Of a DNA stretch of 64,000 nt, positions 54,946 through 64,000 are shown piece after piece (positions within the stretch are counted from its first letter, which is position 1; each line of letters opens with the position of its first letter). The DNA is from Begonia masoniana. Lineage: Eukaryota > Streptophyta > Magnoliopsida > Cucurbitales > Begoniaceae. The position numbers and the translations under genes were made by a program. The stretch lies in the NCBI GenBank assembly GCA_022432975.1, contig CM039510.1, positions 16,323,023-16,387,022 on the forward strand, given 5' to 3'. A model generated the notes under the pieces. That model was not told the origin of the DNA and made no database searches. It worked only from the letters and a program-made list of their open reading frames with translations.

Positions 54946-55635
54946 CAGGAGAGAGTTTGGAAGAGATGATGGAAGCAGGCGTTCATTTTGGTCATGGTAC
55001 TAGGAAATGGAATCCTAGAATGGCACCTTATATCACGTAGAGGTATTCATATTCTAAATCTGACTCGAACTGCTCGTTTTTTATCAGAAGCTTGTGATTG
55101 AGTTTTTGATGCAGCAAGTATGGGAAAACAATTCTTAATTGTTGGTACCAAAAAGAGAGCAGCTGATTCAGTAGTACGGGCTGCAATAAGGGCCCGGTGC
55201 CACTATGTTAATCAAAAGTGGCTCGGTGGTATGCTGACGAATTGGTCCACTACAAAAACTAGACTGAATAAGTTAAGGGACTTGAGAATAGAACAAAAGA
55301 CGGAGGGACTCAAACGTCTTTCGAAAAGAGATGTTGCTATGTTGAAGAGACAATTATCTCACTTACAAACATATCTGGGCAGGATTCAATATATGACAGG
55401 GTTGCCCGATATTGTAATAATCGTTGATCAGCAAGAAGAATGCAGGGCTCTTGAAGAATGTATCACTTTAGGAATTCCAACGATTTGTTTAATTGATACA
55501 AATTGTGACCCAGATCTTGCAGATATTTTGATTCCATCTAATGATGATGCTATAGCTTCAATTCGATTAATTCTTAACAAATTACTATTTAGGTCAAAAT
55601 CCTTGATTAATAAGAACATAAATCTCTTTTTGTAG
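54946..55635 (+). pseudogene. rps2: Plastid rps2 relic (copy 2), nearly full length
   Basis: The frame reads [20 protein letters not shown] and RMAPYI, meets TAG (about 55038), then gives [14 protein letters not shown], meets TGA (about 55098), and from 55120 is open for 171 codons ([86 protein letters not shown]). These are plastid ribosomal protein S2 motifs in order over about 225 of 236 residues. The true start codon region and the last dozen residues have diverged. Two stops rule out function. It opens a colinear plastid block that continues with atpI, atpH, atpF and atpA. Confidence 0.95.
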
Positions 55636-55639
55636 GACT

Positions 55640-56690
55640 TCCTAGATTTATTGAATTGGTTACTATTCCCAAAAGAGAGAAAAAGAATTAGGAATATTGT
55701 AAGAAGTTGGTATCAAAAAAATATACAACTCAAGGCAAGTCTAAAATAAAAAAAAAAAGACATAAAATGATGAGAACCATGGGTATATCAAACTCAAGAC
55801 CCTTCAACAACGCGGGATAGAAACTCAGGAATGCCTTTGAAATCAAGTATAAGGAACTTGATCCCAATCGAACCTTGCCGACCAAACCAAAGTTATCAAA
55901 CAAGGAGCTTGACCAGTAACCAAACTTGTGGTTAAAACCAAAGCTATCAAGTTGATCTTTCAAGTTTTGGCTGGAAGAAGATCTAGTTCTTCACAGATAA
56001 CCAAAGAGAAAATTCTCACAAAGAGTAACTCAAAATCATGTATATTGCTTTTCTAATGTTGCAAGGTTTGTGCCTTTAAACAAGTTACAAAATATCCTAA
56101 TGTAATAATAAAGTAATTTGAAAATATGACAAAAACAAAAATTAGGAAACTTTCTAAAATAATACTTAGGAAAACTTTCTAAATCTATGATTAAGAAAGC
56201 TTTCTAAAACTATAATTAAGAACTTTCTAAAACTATAATTAGGAAAACTTTCTAAAACTATAATTCAAAAATTTTCTATAATTACACAATCCAGCCCACT
56301 ATAGAACCTTGAGAAGTCAGCTAAATTATTTATGAAGCACACTTGTTGTAATAAGGTCGGCTAGACAGTCGAATACGCCAATGAAGCCTCAAAGGTCAGT
56401 TTGATGGCAGTTTCTTAGAAAGTCCAATTATAATTGAATATGTGCTTGATCCTCCACTTATGCCTCCCCTTGAAGAATGTCATAATGTAAGGGGATGCTG
56501 AATTGAAGATATTGATCTCCTTAAAACATGTTCCTCCATGAAGAACTACAATATTTTGACATTGATGTTTGTCTTTGGGCTTGAGCTTGGTCTCACTTTG
56601 ATTCACATTAGGGCCTCCTTTATTAGATCGATTATTGTCCTTGACATTGGGCTTGGACCTATCTTGTTTTGTATCACAAAATAATTTTTT
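55640..56690. mobile_element. Unknown insertion of about 1 kb within the plastid block
   Basis: It separates rps2 from atpI, which in plastids are about 200-250 bases apart. No frame is recognisable. GTTGGTATCAAAA lies near its left part and TTTTGTATCACAAAA near its right end. It contains short tandem repeats (56145-56280). It could be a solo LTR or other non-autonomous element; I could not find a clean target duplication. Confidence 0.5.
56145..56280. repeat. Short tandem repeats, AACTTTCTAAAACTATAATT unit
   Basis: Five to six units of 22-30 bases share AGGAAAACTTTCTAAA. Confidence 0.88.
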
Positions 56691-56695
56691 TTTTG

Positions 56696-57382
56696 AGTTC
56701 TATACGATATATCTGGTGTCGAGTTCTGCCAATATTTCTATTTGAAAATATGAGGTTTCCAAGTCCATGCCCAAGTACTTTTGACTTCTTCGGTTGTAAT
56801 TGCTATCTTATTAAGTTCATCTATTATAACTGTTCAGAATCCACAAACCCAGTCAAAATTTCTTTGAATATGTCCTTGAATTCATTCGAGACGTGAGTCA
56901 AACCCAGATTGGAGAAGAATACGATCAATGGGTTTCCGTTATTGGAACTATGTTTCTGTTTTTTTTTTTTTTTTCAAATGGACAGAGGCCGTGGAAAATC
57001 ATACAGTTACCTCATGGAGAGTTAGTCGCACCCACAAATGATATAAAGACTACTGTTGCTTTAGCTTGACTCGCATCAGTATCATATTTTGATGCGAGTC
57101 TTACAAAAAAAGGGATTAGGTTATTTTGGTAAATACATTCAACCAACTCCAATTCTTTGACCCTCTTAGAAGATTTCACCAAAACCTTTCTCACTTAGCT
57201 TTCGACTTTTCAAAAATATATTAGCTGATGAATTAGTAGTTGTTGTTCTTGTTTCTTTAGTACCTTTAGTAGTTCCTATACCTGTTATGTTCCTTGGATT
57301 ACTTGCAAGTGGTATTCACGCTCTTATTTTTACAACTTTAGCTGCAGCTTATATAGGCGAATCCGTGAAGGGTCATCATTGA
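56696..57382 (+). pseudogene. atpI: Plastid atpI relic (ATP synthase subunit a)
   Basis: Frames in order give [92 protein letters not shown] and finally [20 protein letters not shown] with [17 protein letters not shown] and [13 protein letters not shown], then TGA. This is CF0 subunit a, the membrane proton channel of the plastid ATP synthase. The first dozen codons are lost to the insertion on the left. Several frameshifts, a TGA and a T-run of more than 15 bases break the frame. Confidence 0.94.
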
Positions 57383-58277
<895 letters not shown>

Positions 58278-58616
58278 ATCCCTATGTATTCTTTTTTCTT
58301 TCTTTGAACTTTCTGCTTGGGCTTTTTCTAATTTTATGAACCTTTCACTCTTACAATTATTTATTCATTAGCCCGAGAGAGACTGATTTGTGGATGAGGA
58401 ATTAGCATAGTGATTCTTTCCTCTTCTTAATTCAAGGTTCAATGGAACTCGATTTAGAAATTGCTCCAACAAAGGAAAAGAAATTGACATCAACCTAGGT
58501 ACCTAATTCAAATCTAATAAGTATAGTTCTTATTGTTTTTTGGAAATTGTCAATTGAAAAATTAGAAAGAGTAAGTAAAAAAGAAACATATAAATAAAAT
58601 AAAAATAGAGGATCAG
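58278..58616. other. Plastid atpH-atpF spacer, degraded
   Basis: No frame; its position in the block fits the plastid spacer. Confidence 0.65.
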
Positions 58617-59414
58617 AAAATTATAACTGATTCTTTCATTTCCTTGGGTTACTGGCCATCCACAGGGAGTTTCAGATTTAATACCGATATTTTAGTAACA
58701 AATCCAAGAATAGCTTGGATATAACCAACTGTACTTTTCTCGTTAAAACTATGAAGAAAAAAGGTGCATCATCCCGCAAATTACTTATGACTAAATTCAA
58801 AAATCATATTGAAGAACCCGTCATTCATTGGTAAATCCACTTTGATCGTCTACAAACCAATAATGGGGGACCATTAACATGGTTAAAGCTAAACCGTTTG
58901 TTTCAAGTCCGGGCACAGGATGGTACGCTTTCTACTATGAAGAAATGGAGCGTGAGAGCCAAATGAAGCGAAAGATTCATGTTTGGTTCGGGAAGAGATT
59001 GTGGAAGTTTTGAAATGAATGGAAAGATAATCTACTTTCATTAAGTGATTTATTAGATAATCGGGATCTTGAAGACTATTCGAAATTAAGAAGAACTCCA
59101 TGAGGGGGCCATTGAACAGCTGGAAAAAGCCCGGTACCGCTTACAGAAAGTGAAAATGGAAGCGGATCAGTTTCGAGTGAATGGATACTCTGAGATAGAA
59201 AGAGAAAAATGGAATTTGATTAATTCAACTTGGAACAATTAGAAAATTAGAAAAATGAAACTATTCGTTTTGAACAACAATGAGCCGTCTGACAGCAGGT
59301 TTTTCAACAAGCGGAACTCTAAATAGTTGTTTGAATAACGAGTTGCATTTACGTACCATTACTATTAATATTGGCATGTTTAGGACGATGAAAGAGAAAG
59401 AAATAACTAACTGA
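58617..59414 (+). pseudogene. atpF: Plastid atpF relic with both exons and a shortened group II intron
   Basis: Exon 1 (about 58617-58715) reads [20 protein letters not shown] and [10 protein letters not shown], as in CF0 subunit b. A group II intron remnant follows, shorter than the plastid intron of about 700 bases but with an intact-looking domain V. Exon 2 (about 59040-59414) gives [47 protein letters not shown] and, after frameshifts, [14 protein letters not shown] and MKEKEITN, then TGA. Stops and frame breaks are frequent. The retained intron shows the transfer was by DNA, not by spliced RNA. Confidence 0.92.
58956..58989 (+). other. Group II intron domain V remnant (atpF intron)
   Basis: GAGCCAAATGAA, GCGAAAG and ATTCATGTTTGGTTC form the 34-base domain V hairpin (catalytic core of group II introns) close before exon 2. 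Confidence 0.85.
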
Positions 59415-59474
59415 TTAGCCCTTTTACTGTAGGCATTCTTTTTCTTCCAAAAAAAAAAGAATTGAGAAAGACTC

Positions 59475-60105
59475 CTGGTAACTATTCGAGCAGATGAAAT
59501 TAGTAATATTATACCTGAACGTATTGAGCAATATAATAGAGAAGTCAAAATTGTGAATATCGGTACCGTACTTCAAGTAGGCGATGACATTGCTCGTATT
59601 TATGGTCTTGATGAGGCAGGTGAATTAGTAGAATTCAAAGATGATACTATAGGCATTGCTCTGAATTTTGATTCAAATAATGTTGGTGTTGTTTTAATGG
59701 GTGATGGTTTGCTGATACAAGAGGGAAGTTATGTAAACGCAACAGGAAGAATTGTTCAGATACCTATAAGCAAGGCTTATTTAGGGTGTGTTATAAATTC
59801 CCTGGCTAAACATATTGATGGTCGAGGCATCTTCTGAATCTTGATTAATTTTATTCCCTGCTCCTGGTATTCTTTCAAGACGTTCTGTATATGAGCCTCT
59901 TCAAACAGGACTTATTGCTATTGATTCAATGATACCTATAGGAAGTGGTCAACGAGAATTCATTATTGGGGACAGGCAGATTGGTAAAACTGCGGTAGCT
60001 ACAGATATGATTCTCAATCAACAAGGGCAAAATATAATATGTGTTTATGTAGCTATTGGTCAAAAATTAGATTTTGTAGCTCAAGTAGTGACACTTTTGA
60101 TGTAG
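59475..60105 (+). pseudogene. atpA: Plastid atpA relic, first 40 percent
   Basis: From a lost start codon (CTG for ATG) at 59475 the frame reads [59 protein letters not shown] and [10 protein letters not shown], then TGA (59835). It resumes with [19 protein letters not shown], the Walker A region [30 protein letters not shown] and VAQVV. The match ends near residue 210 of about 507. This is the alpha subunit of the CF1 part of the plastid ATP synthase. The block ends here; what follows is retrotransposon. Confidence 0.94.
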
Positions 60106-60417
60106 TCAAAAGAGCAACAAAGGACAATCAATAAGTAATAGTGAGCCAAGATCCATTGATGAACATAGGAGGACCAGTGTCGAGATTAAGAACAAAGAAA
60201 ATAAATAAAAGACTACAAATTTTAATCAAAGACATTCAAGAAAAGGAATCATCACAAGATGTGCAACGAGCCATAATATTACTAAGTGTTGATGAAAAAG
60301 CAAGGATTGGAAAAGAAGCCCTGAACGAAGTCCAAAACATAAGAGATATCTCAAAAATAAAAACTTCCCACATGGTTACCCAACATGACACTACTCTAGT
60401 CCAAGGAATTTAACTTT
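60106..60417 (+). pseudogene. Gypsy pol carboxyl-terminal tail
   Basis: The frame 60141-60413 reads GPVSRLRTKKINKRLQILI, the form GP(M/I)xRxRxKKL...L that closes the polyprotein of several plant Ty3/Gypsy lineages, and ends in TAA. Upstream pol is missing; the plastid block abuts it. The LTR of this element would begin a little further right. Confidence 0.6.
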
Positions 60418-60647
60418 AAAGTGTTTATAAGTGCCACACCATTAGGCTAGGCCCACAATCTAAATTAAACTTGGGGCTCATGCTACTTAAACCTAATTTC
60501 TGCGGTCACCATGCATCCACTTGCACCACTTTTCAAATCACAATTTTCATTTTCTTGTTTTTAGAAACTTTCTTATTGTCTAATTAGGATATTTTATTAG
60601 TTCTAATTATGTTATTACGTTATTAAATTTATACATTTGCCTATTTA
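60418..60647 (+). mobile_element. Probable LTR of the element above, left part
   Basis: It contains ATGCATCCACTTGCACCACT and TTGCCTATTTA, which joins to AGGGAGGCTTGTAATAG at 63389 once the solo LTR is removed. CCTATTTAAGGGAGG is a TATA-like motif typical of such LTRs. Confidence 0.5.
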
Positions 60648-61056
60648 TGTAACGCCCGGGTTTTCAGATTTTAGGATTTTCTAATTTCTTAGATAATTTT
60701 CGTAAATGGCAAATTAAAGTATTTTCTTGAGCGGGATGTTTCTTTAGAGCCCTAGAAATTTATGGGAATTTTTAGAGGAATAAGTGAGATTTTAGAAACC
60801 CAAATCGAGAAGAGTAATGCTAGAGTTCCCGTTTTACCCTTTTAGTATGTTAATTCGTAAAAATAGCAAAATAAGTCCGTTTTGTGAACGGTGAGTTTTG
60901 TTAGAACTCTAAGATTAAATTGGAATATTTGGAGAAATAAGGAAGTTGCAGAGAAACCGAATCGATAGACTAATTAAAGAGTTAAGCATAGAATTGAGGG
61001 AAGGGCATTTAAGTAATTTGGTAATTAAAAGATTATAGTTTTTATTTAAAACAATA

Positions 61057-61081
61057 GAATGGCTTCACGAAGAAGCCATTC
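61057..61081 (+). other. Inverted repeat in family 1 LTR (copy 1c)
   Basis: GAATGGCTT and AAGCCATTC flank CACGAAG, about 410 bases from the LTR start, at the same place as in copies 1a and 1b. Confidence 0.85.
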
Positions 61082-61925
61082 CGTTGCGAGCTCCCGACGC
61101 CGAGAGAGAGAGACGAGGGAGAGCGGCGACATCCCTCCGACGGCGACCACGGCTCCGACCACCGTTCAGACGTGCGGTCGCCGACGAGCTGAAGCCAGGG
61201 CTCGGTTCGCCCTTTTTCCGCGCCAGACCCGATCGAAAATAGGTAGTTCCTCCCTGTTTTCTCTTTGTTGCTCGGCCGTGGAGTGGTCCACGAGTTGGGT
61301 CGATTTCTTTCGTTGATTTGTGACGAAAATGTGGTGGAATTACGGATGTGAGGCGAGTGTTCGTCGGTGGGCTGTGCTATCTCGGTTTTCAGGGAGAAAA
61401 CCGTGAGGGGGGGGGGGGGGGAATCTGGATTTTGGGTTTTTGAAATTGGAAACCCTAATTTATGCTTAATACGTTAGAATAGGATAGATTGGTAAGGAAT
61501 TGGATGAGTTTTGATGAAAAATCGAAAAAGAGAAATTTTGGGTAAAAGGGGCAGTTCGGGTTTTGCCCTTTTTGACCTAGTTCCGGTTATTTGTTTTAAA
61601 ATTCCTCTTGGCAGATTAAAATAGGTTATTAGAGGAGTACGTGGCCGCTGGAATCGTTCAATTCCGATAACCGATGCAAAAGTTACGCGCGTTCGAAGTT
61701 TTGGGTCGGTTTTACCAAACCCAATTTAGTGGCCCGTTTAATTAGGTTTTAGTTGGATTAGGCTAGAAATAGTAATTTGAGATGTTTTCACGAAAATAAG
61801 AGTTTAGTTATGCCCGAACGAAATGAGTTAGAATTTTTGAAGAAATTGTCTTAGCTCGGGATTTCGTTTAGCTTATAAATGGATGATTTAGATTAATACT
61901 AATGACGTGCTATGAAATGCCTTAG

Positions 61926-62670
61926 GTAATCCAAGCTCTTCAAGGACGGTGCTCGGCATAGCCATGACGCCAGGTAAGTGGATGTTAGGTTTCCGACCCT
62001 TAAGGCCCTACATCGTGTCAACGCTAGGCTTTTCTGTTTTGATGATGATTTTCTGATTGTGGGGCTTAATGAGTCGGGTAGCCTATGATGTTAGCTATTA
62101 GTTGTTTGTAAAGTTTGTCAAAAGTAATGTATGTCTATGTATATTGTGAATTGTTTGATGATATGTCTTGATGATATGTTGTACGTATATTACCTCATGC
62201 ATCATGTTTTAGAAAAAGTACGAAAATGTTTTAGCATATGTTTTCACGATTTGAACGTAGAAACGACAACGATGTAAAACAAAAATGTAAAGTGTCTGAG
62301 GGAAGTGGTTCACCCTTCAGATGTAAATTATGGAACGTCCAGAAAACGTATGATATCTGAGGGAAGTGGTTCACCCTTCAGATAAAGATTTATATGTGGA
62401 ACGTCTAGAGATGGAGAAACTAATCCACCCTCCATTGGTAGAGGATTACATGTATGTACGATGGAAATGAAATGAATATGTATGATGAAACGAAATGAAA
62501 TGAATATGTATGACGAAACGAAACGAAATGAATATGAACGATGAAACGAAATGAAATGACTATGTACGATGAAACTGTAGAAACTGCATATGTTAAGTAA
62601 AATGTTTTAAATTCATATAGTGCATTCCCTTACTAAGCATTAGGCTTAATGTATATGTTGCATGATGTAG
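61926..62670 (+). other. Candidate LTR exon (61926-61973) and intron (61974-62670)
   Basis: GCCTTAG stands before the exon and CCAG|GTAAGTGG after it; TTACTAAGCATTAGGCTTAA and CATGATGTAG|GTGC close the 697-base stretch. Confidence 0.5.
62285..62575 (+). repeat. Two minisatellites in LTR 1c
   Basis: Two units of about 62 bases share CTGAGGGAAGTGGTTCACCC; then four units of about 36 bases share GAAACGAAATGAAATGAATA. Neither resembles the repeats of copies 1a and 1b at the same place. Confidence 0.9.
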
Positions 62671-63383
62671 GTGCAGAAGAACAGGTACAGTGAGTTTCGT
62701 GAGCATGCTAGGATCATGGACGCAGTTGGAGGAGTACGACCATGGCGGCAACCCGGCAATATTGTTAGGGCGATTCCGACCGTGGTTAGTAGGTGTCTGT
62801 GGTTAGTATGTGGACGTGTCTGTTTTGGGTATGTTTACGTGTAGTTTTGATTAAGAAAGAGAATGGAAGTTTCTATGTATGTGGATAGATGATTTTGATA
62901 GAAAAGAAAAGTTGAGTTTTGATGTAAATGTAGTGGAAGTAGAATGTTTAGAATATAGAGTCTTATTGTTAGAATATACTGGAATTGTTTGGGTATTTTG
63001 AACTGTCTGGTCATTTTAAAACAGGTATGGATATGCTCGATTTTTAGAGCGATCCACGCAGTTCGTTTTCTTGAGTTTTCCGAAATTGTAGGTTATATTA
63101 GTGTTTTGTTTTAATTGATCTTACTTTAATTGTTAATTGTTTTAAAAATGGTTTTAGTCTAGTTTTAAATGTTTTAAAAGTCGAAATGTTTTACGCTTAA
63201 AACGCTTAAGTTAAAGTTAGACCCTAAAGGTTGTTAGGGGTGGGTCAATTGTCTAGGTTCAGTTTATTTTATAGTGTCGAGTGAAAAAGAAAAATTTTAT
63301 TCGTAAACACGAGGGCTTAGGTGAAGGTTATGTCAATGTAAAGTCAGGTCCTGTGACGGCCCTACGGGGTTGGGGTCGTTACA

Positions 63384-64000
63384 GTTTAAGGGAGGCTTGT
63401 AATAGATTTGAGGACTTTTGAATGAATTGATTTTTTTTTACGAAGCTTTTGCTTTGAGGTGAGATCTTTATTGATGTGAACCGAGGAGCGATAAATCTCA
63501 TTGTCAAGGACCATGATCTATTAGAAGATAAAGGAGACCAACAAACAAAGCTTCACATGGTTTAGTCATGGAAACCCGAGGAAAAGAGTGATTACAACTA
63601 AAGCAAAAGACTATAAAAATAAAGAGCTTTGTAGCATGGAAGTGGGCCCCAGAAAATTGGCAAAAGAAGACTCATAAAGCACAAAGTTGGGCCTCACAAA
63701 TCCCCATGGATTGGAGAGAGAAGGGTAAAGATCTATGAAAACTACCACAAATTCGTATGGATTGGAGAGAGAAGGGTTAAGATTTACACAAACTACAAAG
63801 AGATAAAGATTCATATGGGTTGGAAAGAGATAAAGATCCACATGACTTGGTTTATGATGTGATACAAGTTGAGATCAAGTCAAAGCCCAAAAACAAGGAT
63901 CCAATTGAAGATACGGGCGGCCCAATGACTAGAGTAAGAAGCCCAAGATTATTGAAAGATCTTTAGAAGAAAGGGTGTGACGCATATGCACACGTTATAA
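63384..64000 (+). mobile_element. Probable LTR, right part, interrupted by solo LTR 1c
   Basis: It continues the sequence broken at 60647. It contains GATTGGAGAGAGAAGGGTWA twice (63709, 63760) and related units near 63820, a weak tandem repeat. No gene is seen. The right edge of the window cuts it. Confidence 0.45.

Larger units (their letters stand above)
50601..55602. repeat. Tandem 5 kb repeat, copy 2
   Basis: A 5002-base direct copy of 45615-50600. Its left end is the tail of element D's 3' LTR (50601-51047), without the rest of D. It is the better-preserved copy: gag and rps2 frames that are broken in copy 1 are open here. Confidence 0.96.
60648..63383 (+). mobile_element. Solo LTR, family 1 (copy 1c), 2.7 kb
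   Basis: It runs from TGTAACGCCCGGG to GGTTGGGGTCGTTACA. The flanks are ATTTA and GTTTA, a target duplication with one mismatch. It holds a hairpin (61057-61081), a 12-13 base G-run (about 61406-61421), a candidate exon (61926-61973) with GACGCCAG|GTAAGT, two minisatellites, CATGATGTAG|GTGC (62670) and ATCCACGCAGTTCGTTTTC (63053). The 85-residue frame at 61059-61316 lies in its GC-rich part and has no homology. Confidence 0.92.

Overview
This window looks like nuclear DNA of a flowering plant, very probably a dicot, from a heterochromatic, gene-poor region. I found no intact host gene. Nearly everything is Ty3/Gypsy LTR-retrotransposon sequence, mostly solo or broken LTRs of 2.4-2.8 kb, plus pieces of plastid and mitochondrial-type DNA. 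A run of exactly 100 N (19544-19643) marks a scaffold gap. Many one-base homopolymer differences between two near-identical 5 kb copies suggest an assembly from long reads that was not fully polished.

Three large LTR families recur on both strands. Family 1 begins TGTAACRCCC and ends GTCACA or similar (1735-4442, 23298-25240 in part, 27756-28564, 31938-34694, 60648-63383). Family 2 ends TTCGGGGCGTTACA (4723-7195, 20036-22638, 25241-27755 and the LTRs of element E). Family 3 begins TGTARTATCCGG and ends TAGGGTCGTNACA (8198-10660, 15971-18507, 35304-37872 and fragments). All three share a layout: a short candidate exon of 44-51 nt followed by a GTAAGT-like donor, then a roughly 550-700 nt stretch holding a copy-specific minisatellite, then a TGTAG|GTG acceptor-like box. 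Further downstream come a hairpin with a conserved ATCCACGCAGTTCGTTTTC block and, in families 2 and 3, clusters of GGCGA...TCGCC hairpins. I read this as a possible intron carried inside the LTR.

Layout: 1-4722 holds an LTR fragment, then a linear-plasmid-type family B DNA polymerase relic split by a family 1 solo LTR. 4723-8197 has a family 2 LTR, a Cassandra-type LTR carrying a 5S rRNA-derived segment, and an integrase/chromodomain tail of a chromovirus. 8198-13570 has a family 3 LTR followed by a primer-binding site and gag start, inverted LTR pieces and an RNase H fragment. 13571-19543 has plastid ycf1/trnN and rpoC2 relics around a family 3 solo LTR with a perfect CCTCA target duplication. 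19644-27755 is a pile of LTRs in alternating orientation. 27756-34694 is element A (gag relic, no pol). 34695-37872 is the 5' end of element B on the minus strand. 39277-49570 is element E (gag only), with the complete element D inserted in its 3' LTR.

Element D (39795-46062) is the best-defined unit: LTRs of 1259 and 1256 bp, TGATG target duplication, primer-binding site, polypurine tract, gag and protease, and then an unrecognised reading frame with an internal repeat in place of reverse transcriptase, RNase H and integrase. It must use enzymes from another element if it moves.

45615-50600 is repeated directly as 50601-55602. The second copy runs into a colinear plastid block, rps2-atpI-atpH-atpF-atpA (about 54946-60105), which is decayed throughout and interrupted by a 1 kb unknown insertion. 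The window ends with a Gypsy pol tail whose downstream LTR is split by a family 1 solo LTR.
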